In this document: positions 22,020 through 33,790 of the stretch, in pieces | Numbering within the stretch: position 1 is the first letter of the stretch | Layout of the letters: each line of letters begins with the position of its first letter | Source of the DNA: Antedon mediterranea | Lineage: Eukaryota > Echinodermata > Crinoidea > Comatulida > Antedonidae | Direction of reading: 5' to 3' | DNA: 64,000 nt | Assembly (NCBI RefSeq): GCF_964355755.1 | Contig: NC_092671.1 | Location: 10,799,001-10,863,000 of the forward strand | Notes under the pieces: generated by a model | Databases searched by the model: none | Told to the model about the DNA's origin: nothing | What the model saw: only the letters and a program-made list of their open reading frames with translations | Program-made: the position numbers and the translations under genes

Positions 22020-23560
22020 TTCTAAGCAAGAAAAAAAAATCTTGTTTTAAGAAAAAATTCTTAAAATAAGTATTTTTTTTCTTGTCAAGATTTAAAATTA
22101 CTTAAAACAAGAAATAATTTTCTAGAAAAGACACATTTTCTTAAATTAAGTTTTGCAATATTCTTGAAAATGCTTATTACAAGAAATATTTTACTTAAAA
22201 TAAGAAGTCAATATCATTCTCTTCTTATTAAGAATAGTTTTGCTTAAAACAAGATTTGAAAATACTTAATTTGAAAAGTATTTTACTTAAAATAAGAAAT
22301 CTATATTATATTTATCCCTATCAAGAATAATTTTTCTTAAATCAAGATTGATGAATTATAAAAATTACTTAAAACAATAAATATTTTTCTAGGTAAGACA
22401 AAGTTTCTTAAATTAGGTTTCGCAATAGTCTTGAAAATACTTGTTTTGAGAAATATTTTACTTAAAATAAGAAGTCAATTTCACACTACCCTTATCAAGA
22501 TTATTTTTACTTGAATCAAGATTCGCAATATTCTTGAAAATGCTTATTACAAGAAATATTTTACTTAAAATAAGAAGTCAATATCATTCTCTTCTTATTA
22601 AGAATAGTTTTGCTTAAAACAAGATTTGAAAATACTTAATTTGAAAAGTATTTTACTTAAAATAAGAAATCAATATTATATTTATCCCTATCAAGAATAA
22701 TTTTTCTTAAATCAAGATTGATGAATTCTTAAAATTACTTAAAACAATAAATATTTTTCTAGGTAAGACAAAGTTTCTTAAATTAGGTTTCGCAATATTC
22801 TTAAAAACACTTATTTTGAGAAATGTTTTACTTAAAATAAGAAGTCAATATCATACTATCTTATCAAGACTATTTTTGCTTAAATTGAGATTCGCAATAT
22901 TTTAAAAAATACTTATTTTGAGAAATGTTTTACTTAAAATAAGAAGACAATATCATACTATCTTATCAAGACTATTTTTACTTGAATCAAGATTCGCAAT
23001 ATTCTTAAAAATACTTATTTCGAGAAATGTTTTACTTAAAATAAGAAGTCAATATCATACTATCTTATCAAGACTATTTTTGCTTAAATTGAGATTCGCA
23101 ATATTTTTAAAATACTTATTTTGAAAAATGTTTTACTTAAAATAAGAAGTCAATATCATACTATCCTATCAAGACTATTTTTGCTTGAATTCAGATTCGC
23201 AATATTCTGATTTTGAGAAATGTTTTACTTAAAATAAGAAGTCAATATCATACTATCTTATCAAGACTATTTTTACTTGAATCAAGATTCGCAATATTCT
23301 TTAAAATACTTATTTTGAGAAATGTTTTACTTAAAATAAGAAGTCAATATCATACTATCTTATCAAGACTATTTTTGCTTAAATTGAGATTCGCAATATT
23401 TTTAAAAATACTTATTTTGAGAAATGTTTTACTTAAGATAAGAAGTCAATATCATACTATATCCTATCAAGACTATTTTTGCTTGAATTGAAGTCAATTC
23501 TATTTTAATATTCTTAAAAATACTTATTTTGAGAAATGTTTTACTTAAAATAGATTGTCA
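22020..23560. repeat. Left satellite array
   Basis: The inner part repeats about every 102 bases from 22820 to 23530, with the word GAAATGTTTTACTTAAAATA recurring at about 22819, 22921, 23023, 23214, 23316 and onwards, each followed by a GTCAATATCATACTAT segment. The outer part has a longer ~360-bp duplication (22157 against 22517). Most of the array consists of CTTAAAATAAG-type palindromes. The open frames here (22918-23124, 23213-23491) follow from repeat periodicity. Confidence 0.8.
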
Positions 23561-23564
23561 ATAT

Positions 23565-24132
23565 CCTTATATTCACACAACGGTAGAGCAGTTAGCACTT
23601 CAGTTTCAACTGATGAAAGAATCTGGGTAATCAAACTGTTTGTGCTTTGAATAATCGATTGCACTGCAACCTAAAGAAAATAATATTGATTTAATATTTT
23701 TTATATTCAAGTTTTAATATGTTTAAAAACTAAGTTGTGCTTTAGTTGGAGAGCTATGCAGCCTAACAAAAAAAATGTTATTTGTAACAATGAAATTGGT
23801 CACAAAAAAAATGCAACATAAACTTAGAGTGTATAATGCCTAGGCCTAGGCCTAGTACCCAAGTCCTATAGTTACTATAGCTAATAGTCCTGTATAATAA
23901 CAGTACCAGCAGGGCCTAGGAAATAGACGTATTTCTCTAATAAAAAATAGTTTAAAATGCATAATTGTTGTAATTTTAAAGCAAAATGGCTTACCTGTGG
24001 AATCTTGTTTCTCTCCTTTAATTTTAGTAGAAGGAAATCAGCATTTTTTATACTATTATCTGCTTGTTCATCCTCTACAGTAGTTAGTAGGCCTTCTTGC
24101 TGAGCATCAACAAGATCATTAATATTAAACAA
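23565..24132 (-). pseudogene. Two-exon coding relic inside the satellite-capped element
   Basis: The first exon (about 24132-24000) reads FNINDLVDAQQEGLL, then KNADFLLLKLKERNKIPQ, and ends at a good donor (CAG/GTAAGC). After an acceptor (TTTCTTTAG at about 23672) the frame continues VAVQSIIQSTNSLITQILSS and VETEVLTALPL. The join is in frame and hydrophobic/helical in character. An acidic Ser/Asp-rich stretch in another frame upstream (24140-24240) looks like the same protein, frameshifted. I believe this is a transposon-borne protein but cannot name its family. Confidence 0.5.
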
Positions 24133-24893
24133 TCATTAACAGTATAACAATACTAGAATTATCACTACTACTATCGTCAGTTGATAAATCATCCCCGTTA
24201 TAATAGTTTTTTTCTTCATTAACTTCGTCAGTCTCCTAGTCTAGGCCTAGTTCTACTTCATCCTCAATTGGCATCCTCGTTTTCTCCAGGCATACTTATA
24301 TACTGATGTTTCCATCGTCAACTGCAGGAGGTTGCCGATTGTTATACTCGTCCTTAAAATGGCGTCTTATGACATGCTTGTAAAACGAATTGTAAATTCC
24401 AAAGCTTGCCGGGCAGCGAACCACCAATTCCACATGTTACTCGAAAATTCGGAGTATTTCCATGAATTGAATTATAATGCCTTAGCAAATAGGGTAGCAA
24501 ATACTGTACCTACTTCAGTTTACTGGCACCAACTTATCGCTTTTTTTCGGACTGCAACAAACATGTGTCATTATTATTGTCTGTCGTATTACTGTTGGTC
24601 CAGACGTTTTATAGATTTGCTTTAACCACCATGGAGGTTTATACCTCCATGCTTTAACGTTGAGCAGTATAATGACCTTATACATTCTGGGTAAAAGGCC
24701 AGCGATAAATTTTTGGTTATAGTTGAAAAACAACACTGTGTGTGGTCGATGACCTAGCTCCCGGCGGGATCATGGCCAACGGTTTTTTAAAGTAATCATT
24801 CAAAATCTAGAGTTTGTAAGTAAAAGACACCTTTCATCGCAATTTATATATTAAATGCTTCAATAGGCCTAGTAAGATTAGTCTAATATAATG

Positions 24894-26124
24894 TCGAAGG
24901 AAGACGCTTTGTTGAAGATCCGAGAAATAGATGAAGAAGTGGCCAACATTTTAACAGGTTCGTAGGCCTAATAATTATATTTTAATCTGCCAGCAGTCTA
25001 GGCCTAGGCTCCTTCCTAGTTAGTAATACTGTAGGCCTGGAACTAGTAGGTCTAGGCTAGCCTACTATGCCTGTACTGACGGACAGGTGTATAGGTTTAG
25101 CTTAGCATTTTAGTTCAGACATTGACAGAGGGGACAAATATTGTCGGACCTATTTCAGCTAGGTATAAGGAAGGCCTAATAATAGATAATACAATTATAA
25201 TTGTAACAGTTATTTTGTAATGTAGCCATGAAATATCTACGAAGGATTATATTATATACACATATTCCAATGAGAAATATAATGACATTTAAAAACATTT
25301 CTTTATATTTAATTAATTGTACACACTAAGTAATCCCCGAAGTGATCACATCGATATTGAAACTTAATGTTTTTAACTCTAAATTTAAAAAAAACATACT
25401 AAAAAAACAAACAAAAAACATACGTACTGCATAACTAAAATTGTTATATTAAATTTCTTTTTAAAAAACTGTGTTATTTACAATATCTTAAATTATTTGT
25501 TAGGTAATTGAAGAAGTTCGAAGGATACTAATTATTACTAGGCAAAGAGGAATGAAATACAAAAGAAAGCTTTTTAAAAAAGTGCTTAGCAAATTTTTCC
25601 AAAGAAGAGAATAATATAGTTTATTTTGGTATTTTAAAGAGAAACACCAGTCCTCCATCTGGTAAGTACAGTGTATGTTTTTGTACTTTTATCTATTCAT
25701 AAATAGTTTTATAATGGACCAATGGTAGTGAGGAAAATACGTGTACATATTGTGTACGTATTTTTAACAGCTTGGTTCGACTCAAGCTAGTGTCATGCAC
25801 TCCTCCCTTTGACAACTAAAATTAAATAAATGACTTATGAATATTAATTTTTGACATATTAATGCTCTCCTGGCCAGCCCACCCTTTCCCCTTCCTTTTA
25901 CATTGACCACCTACAAAACTGTAGGCTACATTATTAAAAATTTGAGCTACAGTATATCAAGTTTATGTCCATACATTATTCCACTCATTTAAATAAATTT
26001 ATATAATATAATGTTTTCAATTTGTTATTTTTGGTTAGGTTCAAAGATAACCCATATGTTGTCAAATCTGTCAAACATATTTGTTGGGAAAAACTCATCA
26101 AAAAAAGTCTGCCGACCTTGAAGG
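24894..26124 (+). pseudogene. Plus-strand coding relic(s) inside the satellite-capped element
   Basis: An ATG at 24894 opens a short exon (MSKEDALLKIREIDEEVANI) that could end at a donor near 24960. A second good exon candidate lies at about 26037-26124: acceptor TTGGTTAG, frame FKDNPYVVKSVKHICWEKLI, donor AAG/GTATTT. These may be remains of a second gene, perhaps the transposase, transcribed away from the minus-strand relic. The joins are not proven, and the middle (25.0-26.0 kb) shows no clear coding sequence. Confidence 0.35.
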
Positions 26125-27169
26125 TATTTAGTGTTTTTTTAAATTTAAAATACAAGTAACATTATGTACATTAAAAAAAAATATCTTAAAGTGTTTTTTT
26201 AAAATCAAATTTATCTTAGCTTAAAATTCAAGGTATATACTATGTTTACAATAATTTATTAAAATCAAACAATTGTTATTATAAACATTGATACGGAATA
26301 AAAACATCAATCAGGATTGAGCACCGTTTTGCGTATTGTCTTCCTAAATAGTAATATTAAAAATAAATTTAGACCCTAATAATTTAACTAAAAATAATAG
26401 ATACAGCCAGGCCTGTCTTTGGGATCGGTATAAACAGGGCAAAGTTTGTGATTAAAAAGTTCAAATGCATATTCCACCCACCCTTATTTCTTATAATGTA
26501 AAATTATTCTTACCACCGTTCTAATATTGCGTCATGTTTTTGTGTTTACCGCCCCAGATATAGGACTCTAAAACCACACCGTACCCAATTAGTTGATGAT
26601 GTTACACATATTTTAAATACAGTAATAACTAAAACTATATTAATCTCTTTTCATGTTTAGGAACATGAATAAAGATCCGATCCGACCGATCAGGTAATAT
26701 GCCGGTATTGCTTTTGGACACAGAAATGGCCTACATTAAAGTTTAGCAAACAATTTTAACTACAAAGAAAGCAAAATTAGATGAGGCTCTAGTTACTCTC
26801 CTCTCCACTTTTTACCTTCTGGATTTTGATTATCCAAAATGAAAAGAAGTAGGCCTCACTATCCTTTAACAGTTAGTGATTTGTGATGAAAACACACCTG
26901 TACACTTTACAAAGGCTGTTGAATCATCATTAGTATACATTAATAAATTTAAAGACACCTAATAGTTTAAAGCTCAGGTGCGGGAGAAGAATTTTACGAA
27001 ATTTGTATTTTACCATTTTAATGTTTTTAAGTTTTCTTTTGATGGCATTTTATTATTAATAAAAACAAGTTTGTTTTAAAGAAGTTGTATATATTATTGT
27101 ACCTAATGTCATGTAAATTGTAGTTCTTAATGAAAATAACAGTATTGTTAATATTATGTTTTATAACAT

Positions 27170-29100
27170 TCTTGAATTTATTTGTTTAAGTAAAATATTA
27201 CTTAAAATGAGTATTCATTTATCGTTCTTAAAATAAATTTTTAATGATTTATATTTTATAGAATTCTTGTTTCAAGCAATTTTTTTCCCAATATAAGTAA
27301 GAATTTACGAATTTTAATTTGATAGAATTCTTGTTTCAAGCAATACTTTTCTTAAAATAAGTAAACATTTACTGGTTTTTATTTGATAGACTTCTTGTTT
27401 ACTTATTTAAAAAAAAGTTTTGCTTGAAACAAGAATTCTACAAATAAAAATCGGAATATTCTTACTTATTTTAAGAAATATATTGCTTGAAACAAGAAAA
27501 CTAAAAATATAAATCGGAATATTCTTACTTATTTTAAGAAAAATATTGCTTAAAACAAGAATTCTAAAAAATACAAACCGGAATATTCTTACATATTTTA
27601 AGAAAAATATTGCTTGAAACAAGAATTCTACAAATAAAAATCGGAATATTCTTACTTATTTTAAGAAATATATTGCTTGAAACAAGAATTCAAAAAATAC
27701 AAATCGGAATATTCTTACTTATTTTAAGAAAAATATTGCTTGAAACAAGAATTCAAAAAATACAAATCGGAATATTCTTACTTATTTTAAGAAAAATATT
27801 GCTTGAAACAAGAATTCAAAAAATACAAATCGGAATATTCTTACTTATTTTAAGAAATATATTGCTTGAAACAAGAATTCAAAAAATACAAATCGGAATA
27901 TTCTTACTTATTTTAAGAAAAATATTGCTTGAAACAAGAATTCAAAAAATACAAATCGGAATATTCTTACTTATTTTAAGAAAAATATTGCTTGAAACAA
28001 GAATTCAAAAAATACAAATCGGAATATTCTTACTTATTTTAAGAAATATATTGCTTGAAGCAAGAATATTAAAATTAAAAATCGGAATATTCTTACTTAT
28101 TTTAAGAAAAATATTGCTTAAAACAAGAATTCTAAAAAATACAAATCGGAATATTCTTACTTATTTTAAGAAAAATATTGCTTGAAACAAGAATTCTACA
28201 AATAAAAATCGGCATATTCTTACTTATTTTAAGAAATATTTTGCTTGAAACAAGAATTCAAAAAATACAAATCGGAATATTCTTACTTATTTTAAGAAAA
28301 AAATTGCTTGAAACAAGAATTCAAAAAATACAAATCGGAATATTCTTTCTTATTTTAAGAAAAATATTGCTTGAAACAAGAATTCAAAAAATACAAATCG
28401 GAATATTCTTACTTATTTTAAGAAAAATATTGCTTGAAACAAGAATTCAAAAAATAAAAATCGGAATATTCTTACTTATTTTAAGAAATATCTTGCTTGA
28501 AACAAGAATTCAAAAAAATACAAATCGGAATATTCTTACTTATTTTAAGAAATATATTGCTTGAAACAAGAATTCTATAAAATACAAATCGGAATATTCT
28601 TACTTATTTTAAGAAATATCTTGCTTGAAACAAGAATTCAAAAAAATACAAATCGGAATATTCTTACTTATTTTAAGAAATATATTGCTTGAAACAAGAA
28701 TTCTATAAAATACAAGTCGGAATATTCTTACTTATTTTAAGAAATATATTGCTTGAAACAAGAATTCAAAAAAATACAAATCGGAATATTCTTACTTATT
28801 TTAAGAAAAATATTGCTTGAAACAAGAATTCTATTTTAAAAAATTGATAAATTGTTACTTATTTTAAGGCAGATACTGCTTAAAACAAGAATGAAAAAAG
28901 CAATTAAATTCTTGGTAAGAATATTGTTCTTAAAGTATTATTTCTTGGTAAGAATAATTTTCTTGATAAGAATTTGTGTGATTCTTGTTAAGAATTTTAC
29001 GATTCTTGGTAAGCCAAAAAGTATTGAAATACGGACAAGTCAAAATTTACTTGTTTCAAGAAATATTTTGCTTGAAACAAGTTTTTTTTTTCTTAAAACA
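27170..29100. repeat. Right satellite array with 63-bp units
   Basis: The core (about 27410-28830) is a tandem array of 63-bp units built from ATATTGCTTGAAACAAGAATT, an A-rich spacer, AATCGGAATATTC and TTACTTATTTTAAG. Because 63 is divisible by three, long open frames (27610-28185 and 28178-28564) encode a repeating LLETRIQKIQIGIFLLILRK-type peptide. These are repeat artefacts and not genes. Shorter, more diverged units occupy both edges. Confidence 0.85.
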
Positions 29101-29167
29101 AGAATCAGAATTTTGCTGTGTAAGCATTGTATAGACACGATTTTCTGATGTTTAACATCAACAAGAG

Positions 29168-29480
29168 CGAGTCATATGGCTGAGCGGTTAAGGCAGGGGC
29201 GCCGTTTATCGTACCTAAAGAGCCAACAACAACATCGGCAAGGGTTCGAGGCCGACTCGCTCCTAGTTCTGGTGGTGGAACAAGTCTTCTCGGATAAGGA
29301 CTATAAACCGTAGGTCCAGTGTACACAGTTATAACCTGTGTGTACGTAAAAGAACCCAGTTCAATTCATTATTCGAAAAAGAGTAGGGGGTTACCCCGGT
29401 GAACTGGTTCACACAATAGCCTCTGTATCAGGGGGATTACCACCTATCTGATAGGACAGTGATTAATTCACTATTGGTAA
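29168..29480 (+). mobile_element. tRNA-derived SINE, serine/leucine-type head
   Basis: The head starts GAGCGAGTC and 90 bases later has GACTCGCTC, a perfect 9-bp pairing that resembles an intact acceptor stem. Between them are an A box (TGGCTGAGCGGTTAAGG) of the long-variable-arm tRNA class and a B box (GGGTTCGAGGCC). The body follows with TCTCGGATAAGGACTATAAA, CCAGTGTACACAG and ACGTAAAAGAACCCAG, words resembling conserved SINE bodies of marine deuterostomes (from memory). The 3' end is not sharply defined. It lies 48 bases outside the satellite-capped element. Confidence 0.7.
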
Positions 29481-29694
29481 CTTCCAGAGTAAAGTCAATT
29501 GCAGCGTGCGTGCGTTATTTAGTGTGTCCAGAAACATGTATGCATCATTCTGACTGGGCATGAACACATCAGTGTCGTCAACATATCTTCGATATAAAGA
29601 TAACATCTTGTAAGACGACTGTAAGGTTTTTCAACGTTGCACATAAATATTTTGGCCATTAGTGGACTTTATTATCACATGGCTCTGATTTTTC

Positions 29695-30930
29695 TTTTTA
29701 CGTAGCGCCACCAGAGGGCGTTTTCAATTAATTCTAGTATATGTATGACACACCATGTGTGGCAAAGTTATTTCTTTTTAACGAAATTGTTAGGCCAAAT
29801 AAGCCGAACCTATAGCAGGGTATATTGTTGTTTATTTCATTACATGTTATCATTAATTATAATTGTATGTGAAGTATTTCCGTCGTGGAGCAGCAGTTGT
29901 TAATATAATCGATAAACAAAACCTTTTCGCGGAATTTCTAATTGCGTGATGAACTGCACAAATTGTAGTTAATAAATGTTATTCTTTTTACACTAAATAA
30001 TTATTGATTTCACGTTGTTTACTTCGTGTAATCATTCATACAGTGCCTCCACATTTGTTTACAAAATGTCACTATTGTACAAGGCAGCCGCACACGAATA
30101 ATGGATCGACATATCCGACAATTAATGTGTCTAACTTAGCAAAGGTAACATGGTTAGTGAATAAAATGCCGATAAATATGGTTCATGGTGCAAAATTAAA
30201 GCGATTAGAATCTAGTTTCAATTTCAAGTATTTGAGATCAGCACCAAAACCATAACGACATGTCCCATAAAATATTGTAAGGCTAAGACTCAAATTCTTT
30301 TTAACCATTACTTAGCCTAAAGATGTATTGTCCCTCTGAAAAAAAATGTTGTTGAATATGTCATTTTAATATCACATAACAGTTATTCACTTTGATAAAA
30401 AATTGATCGAAAAAAAAGCATTTATCTGAATAACTGTAATCTAAAGCAAAAAATAGTCAACGTGGCTGCCAGCCAATTGGTTTTTGGTTGAATTTGACCA
30501 TTTATTTTGTCATTTTAAATGTGAAAACATTATATTTTTCGGTTTTTTTTTACGGAAGGGATTAACTTCATTAAAACTACAAAATAACCTATTCAAAGTC
30601 ATGTTTCCGGGGGACAATACATCTTTAAACAACGCTTTGAGATCAAAGGCGCACGATTATAAAACGGTGCGTAAATTTGTTACAAACTTGTTTATAAAAT
30701 ACTAGACGTTTAAGCTGTGTTGATCATACCCTTCTAGTAATTTTAATTTAACCTTAAAAAGGTGCCATAGTTTGCAATGTCAACCTAATCGACTCAAAGA
30801 ATAGAGTGGGGAAAGAAATAAGAGGCACTGAGGATTCAATCATGGCACAAGTTCTTGATTACGAAAGCAGACCATGCTCAGTTAAGTCATCTGTAAATTT
30901 TAATAAAGAGGTATAGCAGCCGCTCCCATT
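29695..30930 (+). repeat. Segmental duplication, copy B (partner at 600-1630)
   Basis: This block aligns in order with 600-1630, interrupted only by the MITE at 30320-30625. The region around 29880 has a short extra segment (GTGGAGCAGCAGTTG) that is missing from copy A. The small open frame at 30004-30255 overlaps the one at 1041-1259 only partly and is in a disturbed frame. Function unknown. Confidence 0.75.
30320..30625. mobile_element. 306-bp MITE with 15-bp perfect TIRs and TA duplication
   Basis: The left end AAGATGTATTGTCCC and the right end GGGACAATACATCTT are exact inverted repeats, each flanked by TA (30318-30319 and 30626-30627). The insert is absent from the paralogous block near 1268, where the flanks join as '...ACTTTAAACAACGC'. 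The interior is AT-rich and non-coding (the open frame 30484-30705 runs out of it). TIR size and TA duplication suit a Tc1/mariner-derived MITE. Confidence 0.85.
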
Positions 30931-31053
30931 AGGTCTACATTTACATCTACACACATAAAACAAATTTTAAAATGTAACTTGAAACACACAACCATTGCTA
31001 AACAAAACATGAGTGAAGTAAGTAAATACCATAATACATGCTCTTAATTATTA

Positions 31054-32242
31054 TTACATTTGGTATTTTGTAAGGAGAAAGTCAATTCTATTTACTATAT
31101 CTGATAATTTTGGCAGTAGACTTAACACCCCTTTATAAGAGTTCATTTCCTGTTCAGTTTCAAAAAATATTAAATATTCTCCAACACTAGCATGTTCCAA
31201 TCTGGAGAGATCGTGGTCTACATTCACTAACGTGCACCACGTGTTCAGGAGTACCTCTATCTCTCCCCTACTTCGCCTCTGTGCAGCATTTTCTAAGTCC
31301 TGGGGCTGTTTTTTTAACCTCATGTAAATCTCCATTTTCACTTGTTGTCGCAAGAGGCGAAAGTTTTTCACGTTTATTAGGAATGATTCGAGGGCGTATG
31401 TCCAACTGTTAGCCTCACCATACTCGTGTTGGCAAGATTGTAGTCCAGCCTCTACCATACTCAACGAGATGATACATTGTGAATCTTGAGGTTTGACACT
31501 TCGTAACGCCTGGATGAAGTATTTGATAGATTTGGTGAACTTGTTCATCGCGACAAGACACGAGCGAAGTTGGCTTTGGAAGTGTAGTTGCAGTCGTTCA
31601 ACGAGTTTGATAAATTCAGCTGCAGTATTTTGATTACCTGAAACAGAAGGCCTATAACATGTAGTTATTGCATAATTATATGCGTCGTCGATGTGTATGC
31701 ATTGAATGATTATGATTACCATTATTATAATGAATCGTCGCCATTTGATCATTTCTTGATCATCTTTAAACCACTTTTGGCATTTCTATCTGAACATCAA
31801 CACTATCAATGATTTTTCCATTACAAAGGTAATCTCACCTTACTTTATCGGTACTCATAATACACAAGAATATCTACCCTTAGTTTTCATTTAAGAAACA
31901 ATACCACTAATCTTAGGCCTAATTCAATTCTATATAATCAAATCAAATAAATGACAATTAGACACACCTACGTAATACTATTTTGAATTACTACATCGGA
32001 AAACGTTAAAAACATTAATATAAAGCGTTAATGTACATATAAGTTTGTGTAGTACCGAATACCTATATATATATATATATATGTATATATATAATAAAAA
32101 TATAATACAAATCAATAACAATTTAAATTAAACACAAATTAGAAAGATAATACCAACCCTTGTTTGAATTGTTCTGAAATCCTTCATTGACTTTTCTAGT
32201 CAGTGGATGTAGCTGTGACCGGAGAGACGACGAACTTTCCAT
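31054..32242 (-). CDS. Two-exon, single-module relative of the modular gene
   Basis: Exon 1 is 32158-32242 (MESSSSLRSQLHPLTRKVNE...) and exon 2 is 31054-31637. The phase-1 junction restores ...NSNK-GNQNTAAEF; the donor AAGG/GTTGGT and the acceptor TTTCAG are acceptable. The product is about 222 residues, all helical, without signal peptide or membrane segment. The segment HEYGEANSWTYALESFLINVKN aligns with the module motif of the large gene at 8-15 kb (for example EYGSNDWCTLMEISEEVATYINN), and the following helices are similar in spacing. It lacks the SAM-like N-terminus and the additional modules. Function unknown. It is probably a paralogue carrying one module, and homology is inferred from a short motif. 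Confidence 0.6.
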
Positions 32243-33600
32243 CACGGTGAATGAAATCGTAAACAAAATGTCAACTGTGTTTCAACAACGACATCATTAC
32301 AACTTTTGTTCTAAATGCCTATGTTCTTTCGTCTTTTTTCCTTAGTTTTATAGTTGAAATGACTCCATGGATTTGAGAATACACACCAACCGTTTCTGCT
32401 TAATTCCGTACGAAAGAATTATCTTAAACACTTTTTTGTTTTACGGACATCAATCCCCTTTGAAGGTTAAATCCAAATGGGTATTCTTCGCAGCTATTGT
32501 AAACCTATAACACCACAATTACCTTCTTACAGAATCAGTAGATAAAGAGACAGAGTAAACATACAAAGCTTCCTTTTGTTGACAATGTTGAGTAATCCTC
32601 AACAATAATAAAATAAATATTTCCTCTCTTCTTAGCAAATGGTTTATTCTTGCTCAATGGTTAAATTGTTTATAAAAAACAATTCTCTGACTTACTAAAT
32701 TCAATATCGAATGCAAAAACAGATTAGTGTTTAAACAGTGTGTTTACCGTCATTAGGCAAGGATAACCGTATTTGAACAGAACCGCGAGCAAAGAGAAAC
32801 ACCTAGGTCTGTACAAACATCTTACTCCCATCGGTAAATATATTAGTAGAAAGGTAATGTTTAACGACCATTCTAAAGAAATCTGCAGTGTTTTATATTT
32901 CCTTAATTCTACATCTGCGCTTTTCTATTCAAAATCACGTGACGATCGAGAAATCTACTATTGAAGATGATACCCGCAGGGATAACTTCAGATTAAAAGA
33001 GACATTCAATTAATATAGATGAAACACCGGAAAAACGACAATTATGAGAGTGATTATATTACTTCAAAAATTTGATTTCAATGAAGGAAAGCAGGTGAGG
33101 TGATTTTATTTCGATAAATCGCAGTTTATATGAATAGAAAATTAAATATAGAAGTTTGCATCAATTTGTATGATATCCTACTAGATTTCCGTAAATAAAG
33201 CTATTAAATTGAGTGATGTCCTTTGTACTTTTAGGTATTCATTGAGGCCTAGAATTACGATAGAAGAAGCGTACACGTCTCCGTAATTGCAACAGTAGAT
33301 GATTCTTCGTCAATCAAGAGAAAGGAGTATTATTTTTATTAATGCTATCGTGTACATACCCTCCTAATGCCTTTTTCCTAGCAGAGAGGTGAGAGGTCTC
33401 CCCTTTAGGTAAATAAAATATAAGGGGACTTTATAAAACACGACCAAACACTAGAGGGCAGTATCATGTTCAAAATTACATGAAAGCATAGAGGGCGCTA
33501 TATTGGGTGTCAGTATTTCATACTAAACACTTTCCAAAACGTAGAATATGCGAATATCCCGATTGAAACGGGAGACCGGATCACTCAAAATATCGGAAAA
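32243..33600. other. Intergenic
   Basis: No supported gene. The open frame at 32773-32964 lacks support. The upstream flank of the minus-strand gene shows no evident core promoter. Confidence 0.35.
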
Positions 33601-33617
33601 CTAGTTAATTTAAAAAA

Positions 33618-33790
33618 TTATTCATTCATTCTTTATTTAGCCTTCAAAATCGAAATACATTTAAACATAGGTAACAAAAACAAGACAGGTGGAAATCTTA
33701 GGAGGCAAGGATTAGCAAAAGCATTTCAAATCGCTGTAGCTCGCAGGCTTGTTTATCCATCCTTAGACATGCAGTACATAGATAAATAAA
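33618..33790 (-). mobile_element. Possible retroelement 3' end with GAAT-repeat tail
   Basis: On the minus strand the sequence ends ...AAGGCTAAATAAAGAATGAATGAAT, resembling the 3' UTR and short tandem tail of a non-LTR element or SINE. No protein similarity is visible in the preceding ~150 bases, so the type cannot be decided. Confidence 0.3.

Larger units (their letters stand above)
22003..29120. mobile_element. 7.1-kb DNA-transposon-like element with TIRs and satellite caps
   Basis: The left end (22003) and the inverted right end (29120) both begin CACAGCAAAATT and are both flanked by TA (22001-22002 and 29121-29122), consistent with a TA target-site duplication. Just inside each end is the word CTTGTTTTAAG with adjacent A-runs, in inverted orientation. 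Large arrays of related short palindromic words (CTTAAAATAAG, CTTGAAACAAG) fill 22020-23560 and 27170-29100. Between them, 23.56-27.17 kb holds coding relics on both strands. The superfamily is not identified. A TA duplication is compatible with Tc1/mariner-like elements and some others. Confidence 0.6.

Noticed and set aside
23573-23650. tRNA-like words (CGGTAGAGCAGTTAGCAC) suggesting a tRNA gene
   Set aside because: The minus strand here is an in-frame exon of the satellite-capped element (VAVQSIIQSTNSLI...), and no full tRNA fold is possible.
27610-28564. Long open frames of a repeated hydrophobic peptide
   Set aside because: They follow from the 63-bp satellite period and have no start context, splice signals or non-repeat sequence.
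22003-29120. CRISPR-like or bacterial repeat array
   Set aside because: The units are AT-rich palindromic satellites without unique spacers, in a eukaryotic context.
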